Origin: Akebia trifoliata
Lineage: Eukaryota > Streptophyta > Magnoliopsida > Ranunculales > Lardizabalaceae
Length of the DNA: 64,000 nt
Assembly: GCA_017979445.1 (NCBI GenBank)
Contig: CM030718.1
Location: 13,680,760-13,744,759 of the forward strand
Direction of reading: 5' to 3'
Shown: piece by piece, positions 21,981 to 33,258 of the stretch
Numbering within the stretch: the first letter of the stretch is position 1
How the letters are laid out: each line of letters opens with the position of its first letter
The notes under the pieces: model-generated
Told to the model about the DNA's origin: nothing
What the model saw: only the letters and a program-made list of their open reading frames with translations
The model's database searches: none
Position numbers and translations under genes: made by a program

Positions 21981-23529
21981 TAAAAAAACAACTTCTTCCT
22001 TTTTTTAGCCTTTTCAAAAATAACCCCTAGAGTCCATGATTTTGATACAGTGCTCAAATTCTCATTAAATTCTCTCTTGTTTCGATTGCAAAAAATGAAA
22101 AATCTCATTTGTTCTAACGTTTTATAGTCTATTTTACTTTGAAGAGGGAATTCAACCTGTTTTGATGCACCATTTTTATGGAACATTGATTTCCCCTTTT
22201 GTTTACCCATTTCATAATAAATGCTAACTAGGGTCTTGGTTTGCCTACCTAGTTTGGTTTCTTAAGTAACAAGGAGTTAGAACACTAATGGCGTCACCCA
22301 ATTACAGTTCTATATTCAAGGTATTCATTTGAATACATATTTAGGAACTTTATCACTTACCTTTGATTGTTTGTTTCTTGGATCTCCTAACGACTGTACT
22401 TGCCAAAATTGAAAATGCCTTTCTCTTTTTGCATCTCCTTTTTGAAGATGTTGCTTTTGTTTTTGTTTTCCCTCCAATTATCAATAAAGAAGTTTCCTCC
22501 TTTCTAAATCCTACATACATTTCTTATATATCTCATATTCTACTATCTATCACACATACAAATTAGTTATCATATATCTTTTTTGTAAAATAATTCATTT
22601 ACGTAACATATATTTTTGTATTTTTAATTGTAAATCCAATTAATAGAAAGAAAAAAAAACATTCCATCATAGAACTTTTCATCGTAAAATCATGTAACGT
22701 TGTTCATTTGGTTTTAAATGAAATTTTGGGGGTTTGTGTCTCAACAGGGTCATATGATTCGTTCTAGAAAAATTGGAATTTCTTGTCACTGTTGGAACCT
22801 ACGGTAGCAGAGGAGTGAAATCTATTTTGGGATCGTACAAAATGCTTGCAATGGGATGTGGTGCCATTGAGCTTCCCACCATGGCTTCCACCGCAGAGTT
22901 ACAAACAACAACAGATTCTCTTGTCTTACTAGTTGGTGGTTTTCATTTCAATACTCTCACACGATACAACTTAGGTAGATATGTTTACTCAGGTAATTTT
23001 CTAAGGTGGATAGTTTTCAACATTTTCAAATCATTGTAAGTCATTTTGTAATCAACACATACAAAAGAAAAATGTGTGAAATCAAGTTCATGGTTCATAA
23101 TCACAATTATGACTAAGATTTTTCGGCATACTGATAATTAATAAATACTTTTGTTATAGGAAAATAAATCTACATCATCATATGCGTCTGTTTCGTAATG
23201 TACTTAGGAAAGAAGTTGAACTCTACCTCGAGTTAGTTAATGTGTTACCCTTCAAATCAAACCCAATCTTTACGTTCCTACAGCTTCAATTCGATACAAA
23301 TCTTCAAGACTTGACTTGGCTAAGGTTTTAACAAAAATCCAACCAAGTTACATGGAAGGAAATGAAAATAAAACTGCTGGAATTTTTGGCTAAGGTAAAA
23401 AAAGATCAATTGCAACTCTTGGGAGGGTTTAAATTGAAATTAAACTCAAATGCTAACCATGGTTACATTTAACCATGGTTTGATAAACCCTACCTCAAGA
23501 TCATGATTTGCCACTTGGTACTGGGGTAG
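21981..23529. other. Spacer left of the Athila element
   Basis: No recognised gene. An 88-codon frame at 22773-23039 (+, MEFLVTVGTYGSRGVKSILG...) lies in a slightly less AT-rich patch but matches nothing I know. The palindrome AACCATGGTT occurs twice, at 23455-23464 and 23471-23480, six bases apart. Confidence 0.35.
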
Positions 23530-24751
23530 TGATGAGACTATCGTTGTTCTTCTCACCGGAGTTAATAATAATCTTAGTTTTACCTTACTTGTGGGGCAAG
23601 TAGGGGATCGAACCCAAGAGAAAGGAGGAATAGAGCTAAGCTAAGAAGATAAAATTCAATTAACTAAAAGGAATTAAAACTGTTTTTCTTTGTATTTTTG
23701 AACTTATAAGAAGATGTAAAAATTACTAGAAAATAAACTAAAGTAAATGAAATTAAAAGCAAGTAAACTTATGAATTAAAACACCATTGGAGGTGGATCT
23801 ACCTAAAACATGTTAATGAGCAATTCCTATCTCTAGCCTTTTTATAACTCAATCATAAGGGCTTGGTGTGTTAGCTCCTTAGATCGGAAAGTTTTGCAAA
23901 TAAAATGAAATAAGGGAACAAAACAAAGTAGAATTTCTTTGAAAACTTCTTTACAAATTATCTAATTTAAGCATACTTTATCTTGATCTAATCTAAGCAT
24001 AAAATATCTAATTAAGAATAAAATGTGCAAGAAACTTAAAGAGAATTCATAAGCATTTTAAATAAAAGAAAAGGCATAAAATTAGAAATAACACAAGAAC
24101 TTGCTCTAGGCTTTTTCCACTCTCCAATGGAGGGGAACTTAGCCTAATGTCATTGCAAGAGAGGGAAGATAAGAGATGAAGAACTTTTCTTCATTTCATG
24201 GAGAAATTACAACTTCTTCTTCTCTACTTCTTACAAGACTATTTAACCAAAAGAAAATAACTAGAAAATGAAAATACAAAAAATAAGAGAATAGGCTAAG
24301 AGCCTTAGATTAAAGGAGTCTTGGATAAGAGAGCCAAGGGGGACCCTTTCTCTAGAAATGAAGGCTCTATTTATAGAGAAAATGTGTGTAGAAGAGTCTA
24401 AAAGTAGCCTCCACTTTTCTTTGCACAAAAAGACAAAAGAGGAGAATATGAGTTAAGGATTAGGCATTCCAAAGGATTAGGGCATTCCAAAGTGTAGAGC
24501 ATTCCAAAGTGGGCCCAAATGCTTTTGTCTTGAGATTTTGATTCCAATTTGTTGATTTTTTGCACAAGAAACACACGTAATTAGATTTATCTAGTAAATG
24601 AATTTATTTATATAAATTAAGCCTAATTAACATGCAACGTGGTGATTTGAGGCTTATCATGATTATTATTTAATATGGATAAATAGGGTATAAAATCAAG
24701 ATAAATATCCGAAAAATGTGTGTATAATTGAGTGTTTGGAAACACTCATCA
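23530..24751 (-). repeat. 3' LTR of E2 (1222 bp)
   Basis: Bounded by TGATG at 23530 and CATCA at 24751, a 5-bp inverted terminal repeat. The inner end abuts the polypurine tract. The phrase TTGGGTTCGATCCCCTACTT (minus, near 23620 to 23600) near the LTR tail is usual for the group. No second LTR is present to date it. Confidence 0.8.
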
Positions 24752-24765
24752 CACCCCCAAACTTA
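24752..24765 (-). promoter_or_regulatory. PPT of E2 at the 3' LTR
   Basis: The minus strand reads TAAGTTTGGGGGTG directly before the LTR start TGATGAGTG. It would prime plus-strand DNA synthesis. Confidence 0.8.
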
Positions 24766-25761
24766 CCTTTTTCTAGTCCCCTAGAAAATAAAATTGCCAC
24801 TTTCGCAGGCACTCGACTGCATTTAGCGAATGCAGCAAGCCCTTGAACCTCTAGGTTACCCCTAGTGGACGAGTTTGACTCGTGAGGTTTGCAGAAAATA
24901 TACCCACAAAATTTGAAAATAACTTTGAAGTAAAATAGTCAAAATCAAAGCTTATATTGAAAAGCACAAGTCTTTTTTTTTTTTTTTCAATCAATTGGAA
25001 GTACTGCTTGGTATAGAGTCCCAACCCTTATTTCTCTATGACAAAACTTAGACTTAAATTGACCTTTGAGCGATAGTGATTCTAACTCAGAAATTTAAGA
25101 GATTCGATTTCCTCAAATGAGTTTCAACCTTCTAACTACTCAAGAATAGCTGGGTAACTTAGGGTTAATTCTAAACTTAGCATCCTGTCTGGGGTAGTGA
25201 GAAGTGTGGATATTCACTTTAATACCTCTAAGGGATTTTATCTGTGATATTCCAGTATACTCACATTTTTACACTTGATGGCTTTCACCCTACTAAAACT
25301 TTACATAAACTTTTAGATCTCTTGATTTTTTTTTTTTTTTTTTTTTTTTTGAAAGGTCTCTTTTTTCTATTACTTCTTATCTTTTTCTAAGAAAAGTAGG
25401 CAGCCCTTTCAAGGTACCCAGTCTAATTCAATGGTTGCTGTACAAGGTGTATACAACCAGTTCTGTTTTCTTCTAATCAGCCAACCAATTGAACAAGGAA
25501 GTCAAAGTTCATCAAACCTAGTTTTTTCCTTAAACTCTAGGTAGAAAGAAGGTAATAAGCTCATTTAATACAATCTAGACTCTTGGTAACCTTATTAGAA
25601 GTGACTATAAACCAAAATAACTTTGCTCTAATTTTTGCCTAAGAGAAATACAAATGGGGACTTCAGATCATAGCTTCAATGAAAGACTGATTAAATATTT
25701 TTAACTAAGTGCTTAAGATACAAGTTAAGATTTTGAGTAAAATACAACAAAGTCGCTAACT

Positions 25762-25795
<34 letters not shown>

Positions 25796-26059
25796 AAAGA
25801 AGAAAATAATAAGTGGAAATCGACCCATACACCCCCAAACTTAAACATTATATTGTCCTCAATATTTCAACATATACATGCAAAAGTAAAATTGAAATTG
25901 ACAAAATGAAATGAAGTGGGTTAGATAGCACCTGAGACAGACCTATAGTCCTGTTGATATTTAACACAATGTCCCTTGAAGTGAATGGATTGTCTCCCAG
26001 AAGTGCTAAGTTTAACGTCTTTAGCTAGACGAAAACATAGTTAATTTTGATAGACGGGA
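24766..26059 (-). other. 3' untranslated region of E2
   Basis: No env-like frame survives. Long T runs (minus: A runs) are at about 24975-24988, 25328-25350 and 25767-25794, two of them preceded on the minus strand by CTTTCAAA. Pol ends to the right near 26060. Confidence 0.55.
25829..25843 (-). promoter_or_regulatory. Second PPT-like site in E2
   Basis: The minus strand reads TAAGTTTGGGGGTGT, identical over 15 bases to the LTR-proximal tract at 24751-24765, about 1.08 kb upstream of it. Extra purine tracts after pol have been described in Athila-type elements, so this may be a conserved internal plus-strand primer. Confidence 0.6.
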
Positions 26060-29000
26060 TCATCGAGAAAAGAACTTCCTCTGCGGAACATACTCGAGAA
26101 ACGGTTTGAGACGTTGGCCATTCACTTTGAAAGTGGATCCGTCCTTAGGATTAAGGACTTCAACAGCACCATGGGGGTAAACTGTTTGGATAATATATGG
26201 GCCAGTCCATCGAGACTTAAGTTTTCTGGAAAAAGGTGGAGTCTATTATCATACAATAAAACTTTTTGATTAGGAATGAAATTCCTCCTAAGAATGTGCC
26301 TATCGTGAAAGAATTTGGTACGCTCTTTGTACCTTTTGGCACAATCATACGAGTCATTTCTAATCTCTTCTAACTCGTCTAGTTGTAACTTTCGCTTCTC
26401 ACCGGCTTTATCAAAATCAAAGTGAGGCGTTTGATCGCCCAATATGCACGATGTTCTAGTTCTACAGGGAGATGGCGGCTTTGCCAAAAACTAACCGGTA
26501 GGGAGACATCCCTATGGGTGTCTTGAATGCAGTCCTATAGGCCCCAGAGAGTGAATCACTCATCTCGAAAGACCAATCTTTCCTTGAAGGATTGACTAGT
26601 TTTTTCTAAGATAGTCTTTATTTCCCTGTTAGAAATCTCCACTTGTCCACTTGTTTGTGGGTGGTAAGGTGTGGCAACCTTATGCGTTATGAGGTATTTC
26701 TTCATCAACGTAGCAAAGATCTTGTTGCAAAATGCGAGCCACCATCACTTATGATAGCTCGCGGAGTACCAAATCTTGAAAAAATCGTCTCCTTGATGAA
26801 TTTTCTATCACAATCTTGTGATCGTTAGTTCTACATGCCACAGCTTCGACCCATTTTGACACATAGTCAACGGCAACTAGGATGTATTGGTAACCCTGGG
26901 AGATAGGAAGGGTCCCATGAAGTCTATACCCCACACGTCAAAAATTTCGATGATCAGTATAGGATTTTGAGGCATTTCATTTCTCTTAGAGATTTTTTCC
27001 TAATCTTTGACATCCTATCACAAGATTTGCTAAACTCGTGGGCATCACGAAAAATACTAGGCAGAAAAAAACCGCATTGTAGGATTTTCATGGCGGTCTT
27101 CTTACCACTGAAGTGCCCTCCGCAGGCATGATTATGGCAAAACTCTAGGATACTGACTTGCTCACAGGTTGGAATACAACGTCTAATGATTTGATCAGGA
27201 CAATACTTAAATAAGTATGGCTCATCCCAGAAATACCATTTTGTTTTTGACAGAAGACGGAGTTTCTCTTGACTAGTCATTTCGACTGGGAATTGACCTG
27301 TAACTAGGTAGTTGACAATGTCCGCATACCATGGAGCATTGGCTTGAGAGATTTGCATAAGTTGCTCATCGGGAAAGGATTCAGAGATGGGTAAGGATTC
27401 TCGGATGGCTTGTTAACTATCCTAGACAAGTGATCAGCTACGACATTTTCTGCCCCTTTTTTGTCTTGGATCTCGAGATCAAACTCTTGTAGAAGTAGAA
27501 TCCAACGGATTAATCTTGCTTTAGCATCTTTCTTTGATAGAAGGTACTTCAATGCTGCGTGGTCTGTGTAGATCACAACTTTAGATCCTATAAGGTAGGG
27601 GCGGAATTTTTCAACGGCATAGACCACTGCTAGCATTTCCTTCTCCGTTGTAGAGTAGTTAAGTTGAGCATCGTTAAGGGTTTTACTAGCATATTGGATA
27701 ACATGAGGTTGTTTTTCAATTCGCTGACCCAAAACAGCGCCTATTGCATAATCTGAAGCGTCGCACATAACTTCGAATGGAATGCTCCAGTTTGGAGGTT
27801 GAATAATGGGTGCCAAGGTTAACTCAGACTTGAGTTTGTTGAACGCAGAGAGACATGACTTTGAAAAGTCGAAAGGAGCATCCTTTCCCAATAGCTCACA
27901 TAAAGGCTTCGAGATTTTTCCGAAATCTTTAATGAATCTACGATAGAAACCCGCATGGCCTAGGAATGATCTAATTTCTTTGACCGTTCTAGGAGGTGGT
28001 AATTTTTCAATTAGACCTACCTTTGCCTTATCTACCTCAATCCCTTAGCAAAACAATGTGCCCTAGCACAATCCCCGATGTTACCATGAAATGGCATTTT
28101 TCCCAATTGAGGACTAGATTGACCTCTTTGCAACGTTGAAGGACCAAAGTCAAGTGATGGAGACATTCCTCAAAACTTGGTCCGAAAATTGAAAAATCGT
28201 CAATGAACACTTCGAGATATCTTTCTAGCATGTCGGAAAATATACTCATCATGCACCGTTGAAAAGTAGCGGGTGCATTACACAATCCAAAAGGCATGCG
28301 ACGATACGCGAAAGTTCCAAAGGGACAGGTGAATGTTGTTTTCTCTTGATCGATTGGAGCAACAGGTATCTGGTTGTACCCAGAATAACCATCTAAGAAG
28401 CAATAGTAAGAATGTCCTGCTAGACGCTCTAACATTTGATCAATGAAAGGTAAGGGGAAATGATCCTTAGGAGTCATCGAGTTGAGTTTCCTATATCGAT
28501 ACACACTCTCCATCCATTTTGGACTCGAGTGGGGATTAATTCGTTGTCTTGGTTCACTACCACAGTGATACCAGATTTCTTAGGAACTACTTGTATAGGA
28601 CTCACCCAACGACTGTCAGAGATAGGATAGATAATACCCACATCTAGCAATTTCATCACTTCCATCCGAACCACGTCTTTCATGACAGGATTTAGTCGTC
28701 TCTGAGGTTCTAAGGAAGGTTTAGCAAAATCCTCTAAACGAATGTGGTGCATCACCACAGATGGACTAATTCCCTTGATGTCAGCTATGCTCCAACCAAT
28801 AGCTTCTTGATGTTCCCTTAATACTCCTAACAACTTTTCCTCTTGCACTTCATTGAGGTGAGAGGAAATGATCACAGGCAAGGTTGATTCTTGCCAAGAA
28901 ATGCATATCTCAAGGTCTCTGGAAGAGACTTGAGTTCCAATTTTGGAGGCTCGACATGAGAACGAACAAGATTGGATGTGCGCACAGGAAGACTTTCAGC

Positions 29001-29264
29001 TTTTGCGTGCCACCGCACAGAATCTAAGAGTGGAACGGATTCAAGCAAAGCATTGACTTCGCTTATAGACTCTTCTACGTCCAAGTCAAGGCCAAAGTTA
29101 GCCAAACATTTTGCTAGGGGATCAGAGTACCCTAACTCTTGATACGTCTGATTGACTAGTGAATCTATCATGTTCACTTCCTCCATACCATCATCTACAT
29201 CAATTCCTTGGAAATTGTGGAAGACGTTCAGTTTTACTTTCATATCCCCAAATGCTAAAGTCAT
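26060..29264 (-). pseudogene. Athila pol polyprotein (protease linker, RT, RNase H, integrase), frameshifted
   Basis: The polyprotein copied element RNA into DNA and inserted it. In order on minus: linker (29264 to 28800, including LKSLPETLRYAFLG and MPVIISSHLNEVQEEKLLGV); RT (about 28650 to 28030) with PLPFIDQMLERLAGHSYY, PFGLCNAPATFQRCM and an intact catalytic VFIDDFSIFG; RNase H (about 27830 to 27410) with [30 protein letters not shown] and [12 protein letters not shown]; integrase zinc domain (about 27190 to 27010) with the histidines (CHNHACGGHF) but a damaged second CxxC; integrase core (about 26940 to 26600) with [14 protein letters not shown]-terminal part (about 26480 to 26060) with [20 protein letters not shown]. 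Frameshifts occur near 28490, 28060, 27330, 26990, 26800, 26490 and 26220. Not functional. Confidence 0.85.
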
Positions 29265-29364
29265 NNNNNNNNNNNNNNNNNNNNNNNNNNNNNNNNNNNN
29301 NNNNNNNNNNNNNNNNNNNNNNNNNNNNNNNNNNNNNNNNNNNNNNNNNNNNNNNNNNNNNNNN
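29265..29364. other. Assembly gap, exactly 100 N
   Basis: One hundred N, the usual placeholder for a gap of unknown length. Frames running through it are artefacts, and the true distance between 29264 and 29365 is unknown. Confidence 0.95.
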
Positions 29365-29495
29365 CCAATGTCTATCAACAACAATCCTTTCACATCTTCT
29401 CTTTTCTTTATCTTTATTTCTCTCATCAATTACACTCTCTATTATGTTTTACTCATACTTGCTATGAATATTACTTCTCAATGCATAGTCTTACC
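29365..29495. other. Flank between gap and E3
   Basis: 131 bp, pyrimidine-rich on plus. It may be Athila gag-pol sequence (minus reads MREIKIKKREDVKGLLLIDI), but that is not a motif I recognise. TTACC (29491-29495) is the candidate target-site copy for E3. Confidence 0.4.
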
Positions 29496-30593
29496 TATAG
29501 ACACCCCATTTTTGCATCCGCCTGATTAATCAACTCGTCAACCCGATCGCAACGGTTCCCAATGATGGATGTTTATTCCAATGCTTTATTTTGTTTCCAG
29601 ATATGTTTCAGAAATCCGGATGAGGTATCTCGAACTGATAAAACTGTAGAAACCACGCTACGCTAGGAAAATATGACCCCAGAAACATATAAATCATCAT
29701 CTTGCAGATAAAAAGAAGCTTTACAATAAAAATCACTAAAAAATGACTAAATTACCAAAATACCCCTAACCTTAAAAACATCCCTAGAGCCTACGTTATG
29801 CTTAGGAAAACCCATTCAAACACATAAAACAACAAATCGAAATCAAATAAATCATTTCGTCATTTTTCACAAAATTTGACAAAAATACGAAAATGCCCCT
29901 GATAAAGTTCACGACCATTCCACACAAAAAATTTCATAAATGACACAAACCAGTATTTTCATTGAATTCCTTACGAAAAATCAATTTTAAAACATCCTAA
30001 AACATCAAAAACTGACTTAAAACACGAAAAGTCCTCTTCGAGGGTAAAACGGTAATTTTACAATTTTTATAATTAAAATTTTTGAAATTAATAAATAAAA
30101 TAATAAATAATTAAAGTTAAACATTAATAAAATTAATTTAAAATTTTAACCAAAAAGTCGATCAATCAGGCTCTCAGGCAAAATTGTTGAGGGTTGCCAA
30201 GATATTTATTCAAGGACCCCTCCTTTTGGGGGTCCAAAGAATTAAAGAGATAATAGAGGGGGGTTCTCCAAAAAATTAAAGTCAATCAAGTAAGACTAAA
30301 TTCAAGATATTAAAGTCAATCAAGTAAGACTAAAGTCAAAATTAAAGTCAATCCAGTAAGACCAAAGTCAAGATATTAAAGTCAATCAAGTAAGACTAAA
30401 GTCAAAATCTTAAAGTCAATCAAATAAGACTAAAGTCAAAACCCTAATAGAGTTCTAATTAAATAATAACTCTATTTAATAGAATTCTAATTAAAATATA
30501 ACTCTACCTAAAATAATTCTAATTAAAATATAACTCTAACTAAAAGAATTATAATTAAACACTAATTCTATCTAAACAAACCCTTAAAAAAAT

Positions 30594-30604
30594 CTATAAA
30601 TAGG
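30594..30604 (+). promoter_or_regulatory. TATA box of E3 LTR promoter
   Basis: CTATAAATAGG, followed by GGTCCCTACACCCTATTTTC, conserved in position in the E1, E5 and E6 LTRs. It is the only clear core promoter in this LTR. Confidence 0.65.
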
Positions 30605-30926
30605 GGTCCCTACACCCTATTTTCGTATCAAATAATAAATCCTAAGATAAGTAGGTCAAAAAGCTTCCCTAGCCTCCCATAAACCCTAATTTTGAAGTCT
30701 CAACTCCTTACCCAACACCCATATTTCAATTTTAGCTTGAAAAATACTTAGAAGCCCTTCAAAAACATCCCAAAACGAAGTAAGGAGTATGGTACAAGGA
30801 GCGGTTTTATCAGATCTGAGGGAATAGAATCGTTTCGTTTCGAAGGTAAAATTTCTTTTTTTTATCTAGGTTTTTTGTTAGTAATGTAGTCTTATTTGGG
30901 ATAAGTAGAGACCGGTATTGGCCGGG

Positions 30927-30957
30927 CGGGGTTGGTGCCTAACACCTTCCAACCCCG
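30927..30957 (+). other. Constant-loop hairpin in E3 LTR
   Basis: Perfect 9-bp arms CGGGGTTGG and CCAACCCCG around the 13-nt loop TGCCTAACACCTT. It lies about 300 bases after the TATA box, so it would be in the RNA leader. Counterparts: E0 3502-3532, E1 5965-5995 and 14611-14641, E4 41361-41390 and 52597-52626, E5 54547-54577, E6 56890-56920. Confidence 0.75.
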
Positions 30958-31049
30958 TAATGTGATCCCCGAATTTAGTTTTTCTTCAGTAGATTAGTTT
31001 TTTCTATCTGTTTAGAGTCAGTATTCGGTTCCTAGACCGTAATAACTAG

Positions 31050-31060
31050 GTGGCGACTCC
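31050..31060 (+). other. PBS-core copy inside U5 of E3
   Basis: GTGGCGACTCC, identical to the start of the family PBS (GTGGCGACTCC-ACTGGGGA) and 67 bp upstream of the real site at 31117-31135. In E3 the real site has decayed to GTGGCTACTCC while this copy is intact. Found in every Tat-type LTR of the window. Confidence 0.75.
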
Positions 31061-31117
31061 CAAACCTCAAAGGTTAAAAACGGATCCACGCACCCCGCGG
31101 ATCGAGGGTGCTTTTAG

Positions 31118-31135
31118 TGGCTACTCCATTGGGGA
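31118..31135 (+). promoter_or_regulatory. PBS of E3
   Basis: TGGCTACTCCATTGGGGA, one change (G to T) from the E0 site, one base after the LTR end. Confidence 0.8.
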
Positions 31136-31305
31136 CCATTGAGGATCAAACTAGAAAAGCCCCAAATATGGGTATATTGCCAAAACGACCTAGTTATTTT
31201 TAATTTATTTTTAGTTGTTTATTTATTTGTTTATTTTTTCTTATTATTCTTGTTGGCAATTATTGATCATTGTTTTGAACTTGGAATATGTGACTTGGCA
31301 TGTTG

Positions 31306-31400
31306 TTTTCTATGGCTCAATCAAAGGACATTTAAGATGGCCTTCGATAATGCAAGATCTCACAATTTGATTTTATTAAGAATGGGTTAATTGTTGTTGA
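31306..31400 (+). repeat. Inverted-repeat arm A in E3 leader
   Basis: Reads 'CTATGGCTCAATCAAAGGAC ... GATAATGCAAGATCTCA ... TTGTTGTTGAAG'; the reverse complement of 32775-32875 carries the same phrases in the same order (CTATGGCCCAATCGAGGAC ... GGTTGTTGACG). Confidence 0.55.
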
Positions 31401-32774
31401 AGTAGGAGATTGTTGGTTTTTTTTTTAAATAATAATAATAATTTTTATTTTATGTCATTGTACATGCGTTGATCTATTCTTTAATGTTTTTTTTTCTTTT
31501 AAAATAAAAAAAATTCTGAGTTATTTCTATTGGTATTGTACGTGTGTGGTTGATTTTCGAGTGACAATAGTTTTGTTTATGAGTTCTGTTTATTTTAATA
31601 TGAGAGTAGTGATGTACGTTAACAGCAACAAAATATAAAAAATAAATAAATAAAAATAAATAAATAATTTTTTTTAGTGTGCTGTTGGCAACAGCAAGGC
31701 TTAAAATGATGAGGGTGGTATGCATTGAGTAAAAGCGTTTTTTTATTTTTTTAAACCCTTTGTGTTTTAAGTTGATAGGTGGTGTGTTTTTAGTAAAATA
31801 TGTTTTTTTTTAAAAATCCTTACCTGTTTCAATTTTCAACAAGTTCTTCCCAATTTCATCGTCTTCAACAGGCAAATCTGTTGGATCTCTCGAGATGATC
31901 GGTTTTATACCCAGAAAACCGTTGATTTCTTCTGATGAAGAGACATAACGCTTTGAATCGACAGCTCACTTGAAATCTATTCGAACTAAAATGGTTTTAA
32001 TGGAAAATTGTTATTTCTTTCATCTGTTGAAGAATGTTTCATGGTGTGCTGGTTCGAATCGTCGGATAAAAGGGGTAGTTTGGATCTCATTCGAACGTTA
32101 AATCGCAAGTGGAAGTGCTGGACCTTGTGTTTCAGAAACATAAGTATTGGGATTTTTTTTTTGTGCGGATCAAATTGAACCTGGTTTTGATCGATTCCTC
32201 TTCCAACTAAATTTTGTTCATAGAAATTCTCATTTTTTGTATTTTCGTTCAGAATATTAAAAAAGAAAAAAAAAACAAAATTTCAGAAAATAAGAGGAAT
32301 TAATCCCGATTTCTATGGATTTGGAGATGGGGAGGTCAATCTGAAATTACAGATGAAGATTTGGGTTCATCAACTTTGTTAAATCGTCCACTGATGTGGA
32401 AATTTCTGGATTAACATGTATTGGAAACCTTGAGTTCAGGATCGATAAAATCGTTAAACGGAGAAAATAATCTTTAGTTCGATCCAATAAAATCTAGATT
32501 TTAAAATTTCAGATCCATGGGCGAATTGAATCTCTTTGGTTACCGAACATCCTTATATTAGCATGTTTTGGAAGCCTTAAGTTTTGGGTTTTTCTTTCTA
32601 TTTATTTTTATTTTCCAATTTTCTTATTTATTTATTTTTCCTTCTTGCAAGTATGGTTGGCAGCAGCAAAGGTCCATTTTTGGTCGCCTCATACTTCTAT
32701 TAAAAGAAATGAGAAGAAAATTTTTAGGAAAATCGATTTGTCTAATAAATAAATAAATAAATCACTCTTTGCGT

Positions 32775-32875
32775 CAACAACCGTCAATCTATTTTCAATG
32801 AAATATTCTCCGAAATCACGAATTATTTTGGGCCATCCAAAATAGTCCTCGATTGGGCCATAGAGGGATAGCCAT
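32775..32875 (-). repeat. Inverted-repeat arm B in E3 leader
   Basis: Diverged inverted copy of 31306-31400, about 1.4 kb away. The same pair occurs in E1. Confidence 0.55.
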
Positions 32876-33258
32876 ATTTTTTCTTTACTTATTGATTTGA
32901 CTTATGATTGATCATCTTGGTGTCATGATTTATGCTTATTCGATGTATCACGATCCTGATTATTAGACAATATCGATATGTATGTTTTGATGTAATAGTT
33001 TCGATTAATATTTATGTGATAATCATAACGTGATGATTGGATCTGGCCCATTTGTTTGAAAAGGCCCCGGGCACACCCCACCCTGTTTTGCACATACCAC
33101 ATGCACGTTTACTGTTTTGCACGCTTGCACATCCCATATAGCCAACGTTGCCCTAGTGCGTGCTCCGGTCTCTTCGGAGATGCGACGTCATTTATGAAAA
33201 CCACAACTCCAGTCATGTAACTTAGGGTATACCAAACTGGGGCATCAATACCGTCTGA

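Larger units (their letters stand above)
23530..29264 (-). mobile_element. E2: Athila-group Ty3/gypsy retrotransposon, right part missing
   Basis: Minus-strand order, right to left: protease-to-RT linker, RT, RNase H, integrase (to about 26060), a 1.3 kb 3' region with two polypurine tracts, and the 3' LTR (24751 to 23530). RT with VFIDDFSIFG, RNase H with the CDASD motif and integrase with [15 protein letters not shown] are of Athila type. The left flank ends GGTAG, the possible target-site copy. Gag and the 5' LTR lie beyond the assembly gap and, if E3 inserted here, beyond the right edge of the window. Confidence 0.85.
29496..31116 (+). repeat. 5' LTR of E3 (1621 bp)
   Basis: Starts TATAGACACCCC (TG changed to TA) and ends GGGTGCTTTTA (CA changed to TA), directly before the PBS. 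U3 holds the 'TTAAAGTCAATCAAGTAAGA' tandem array (30262-30432) and the 'AATTAAAATATAACTCTA' array (30455-30560). TATA box CTATAAATAGG at 30594-30604, transcript start expected about 30 bp downstream. In R/U5: constant-loop hairpin (30927-30935 with 30949-30957), PBS-core copy GTGGCGACTCC (31050-31060) and end hairpin (31083-31090 with 31096-31103). Confidence 0.85.

Noticed and set aside
22773..23039. 88-codon frame as a host gene
   Set aside because: No family, no splice-supported extension and no homologous copy in the window; noted only in the spacer entry.
26643..26828. 61-codon plus-strand frame
   Set aside because: Shadow of the Athila integrase on the opposite strand.
29152..29529. 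Open frames running through the N gap
   Set aside because: They exist only because N was translated as X.
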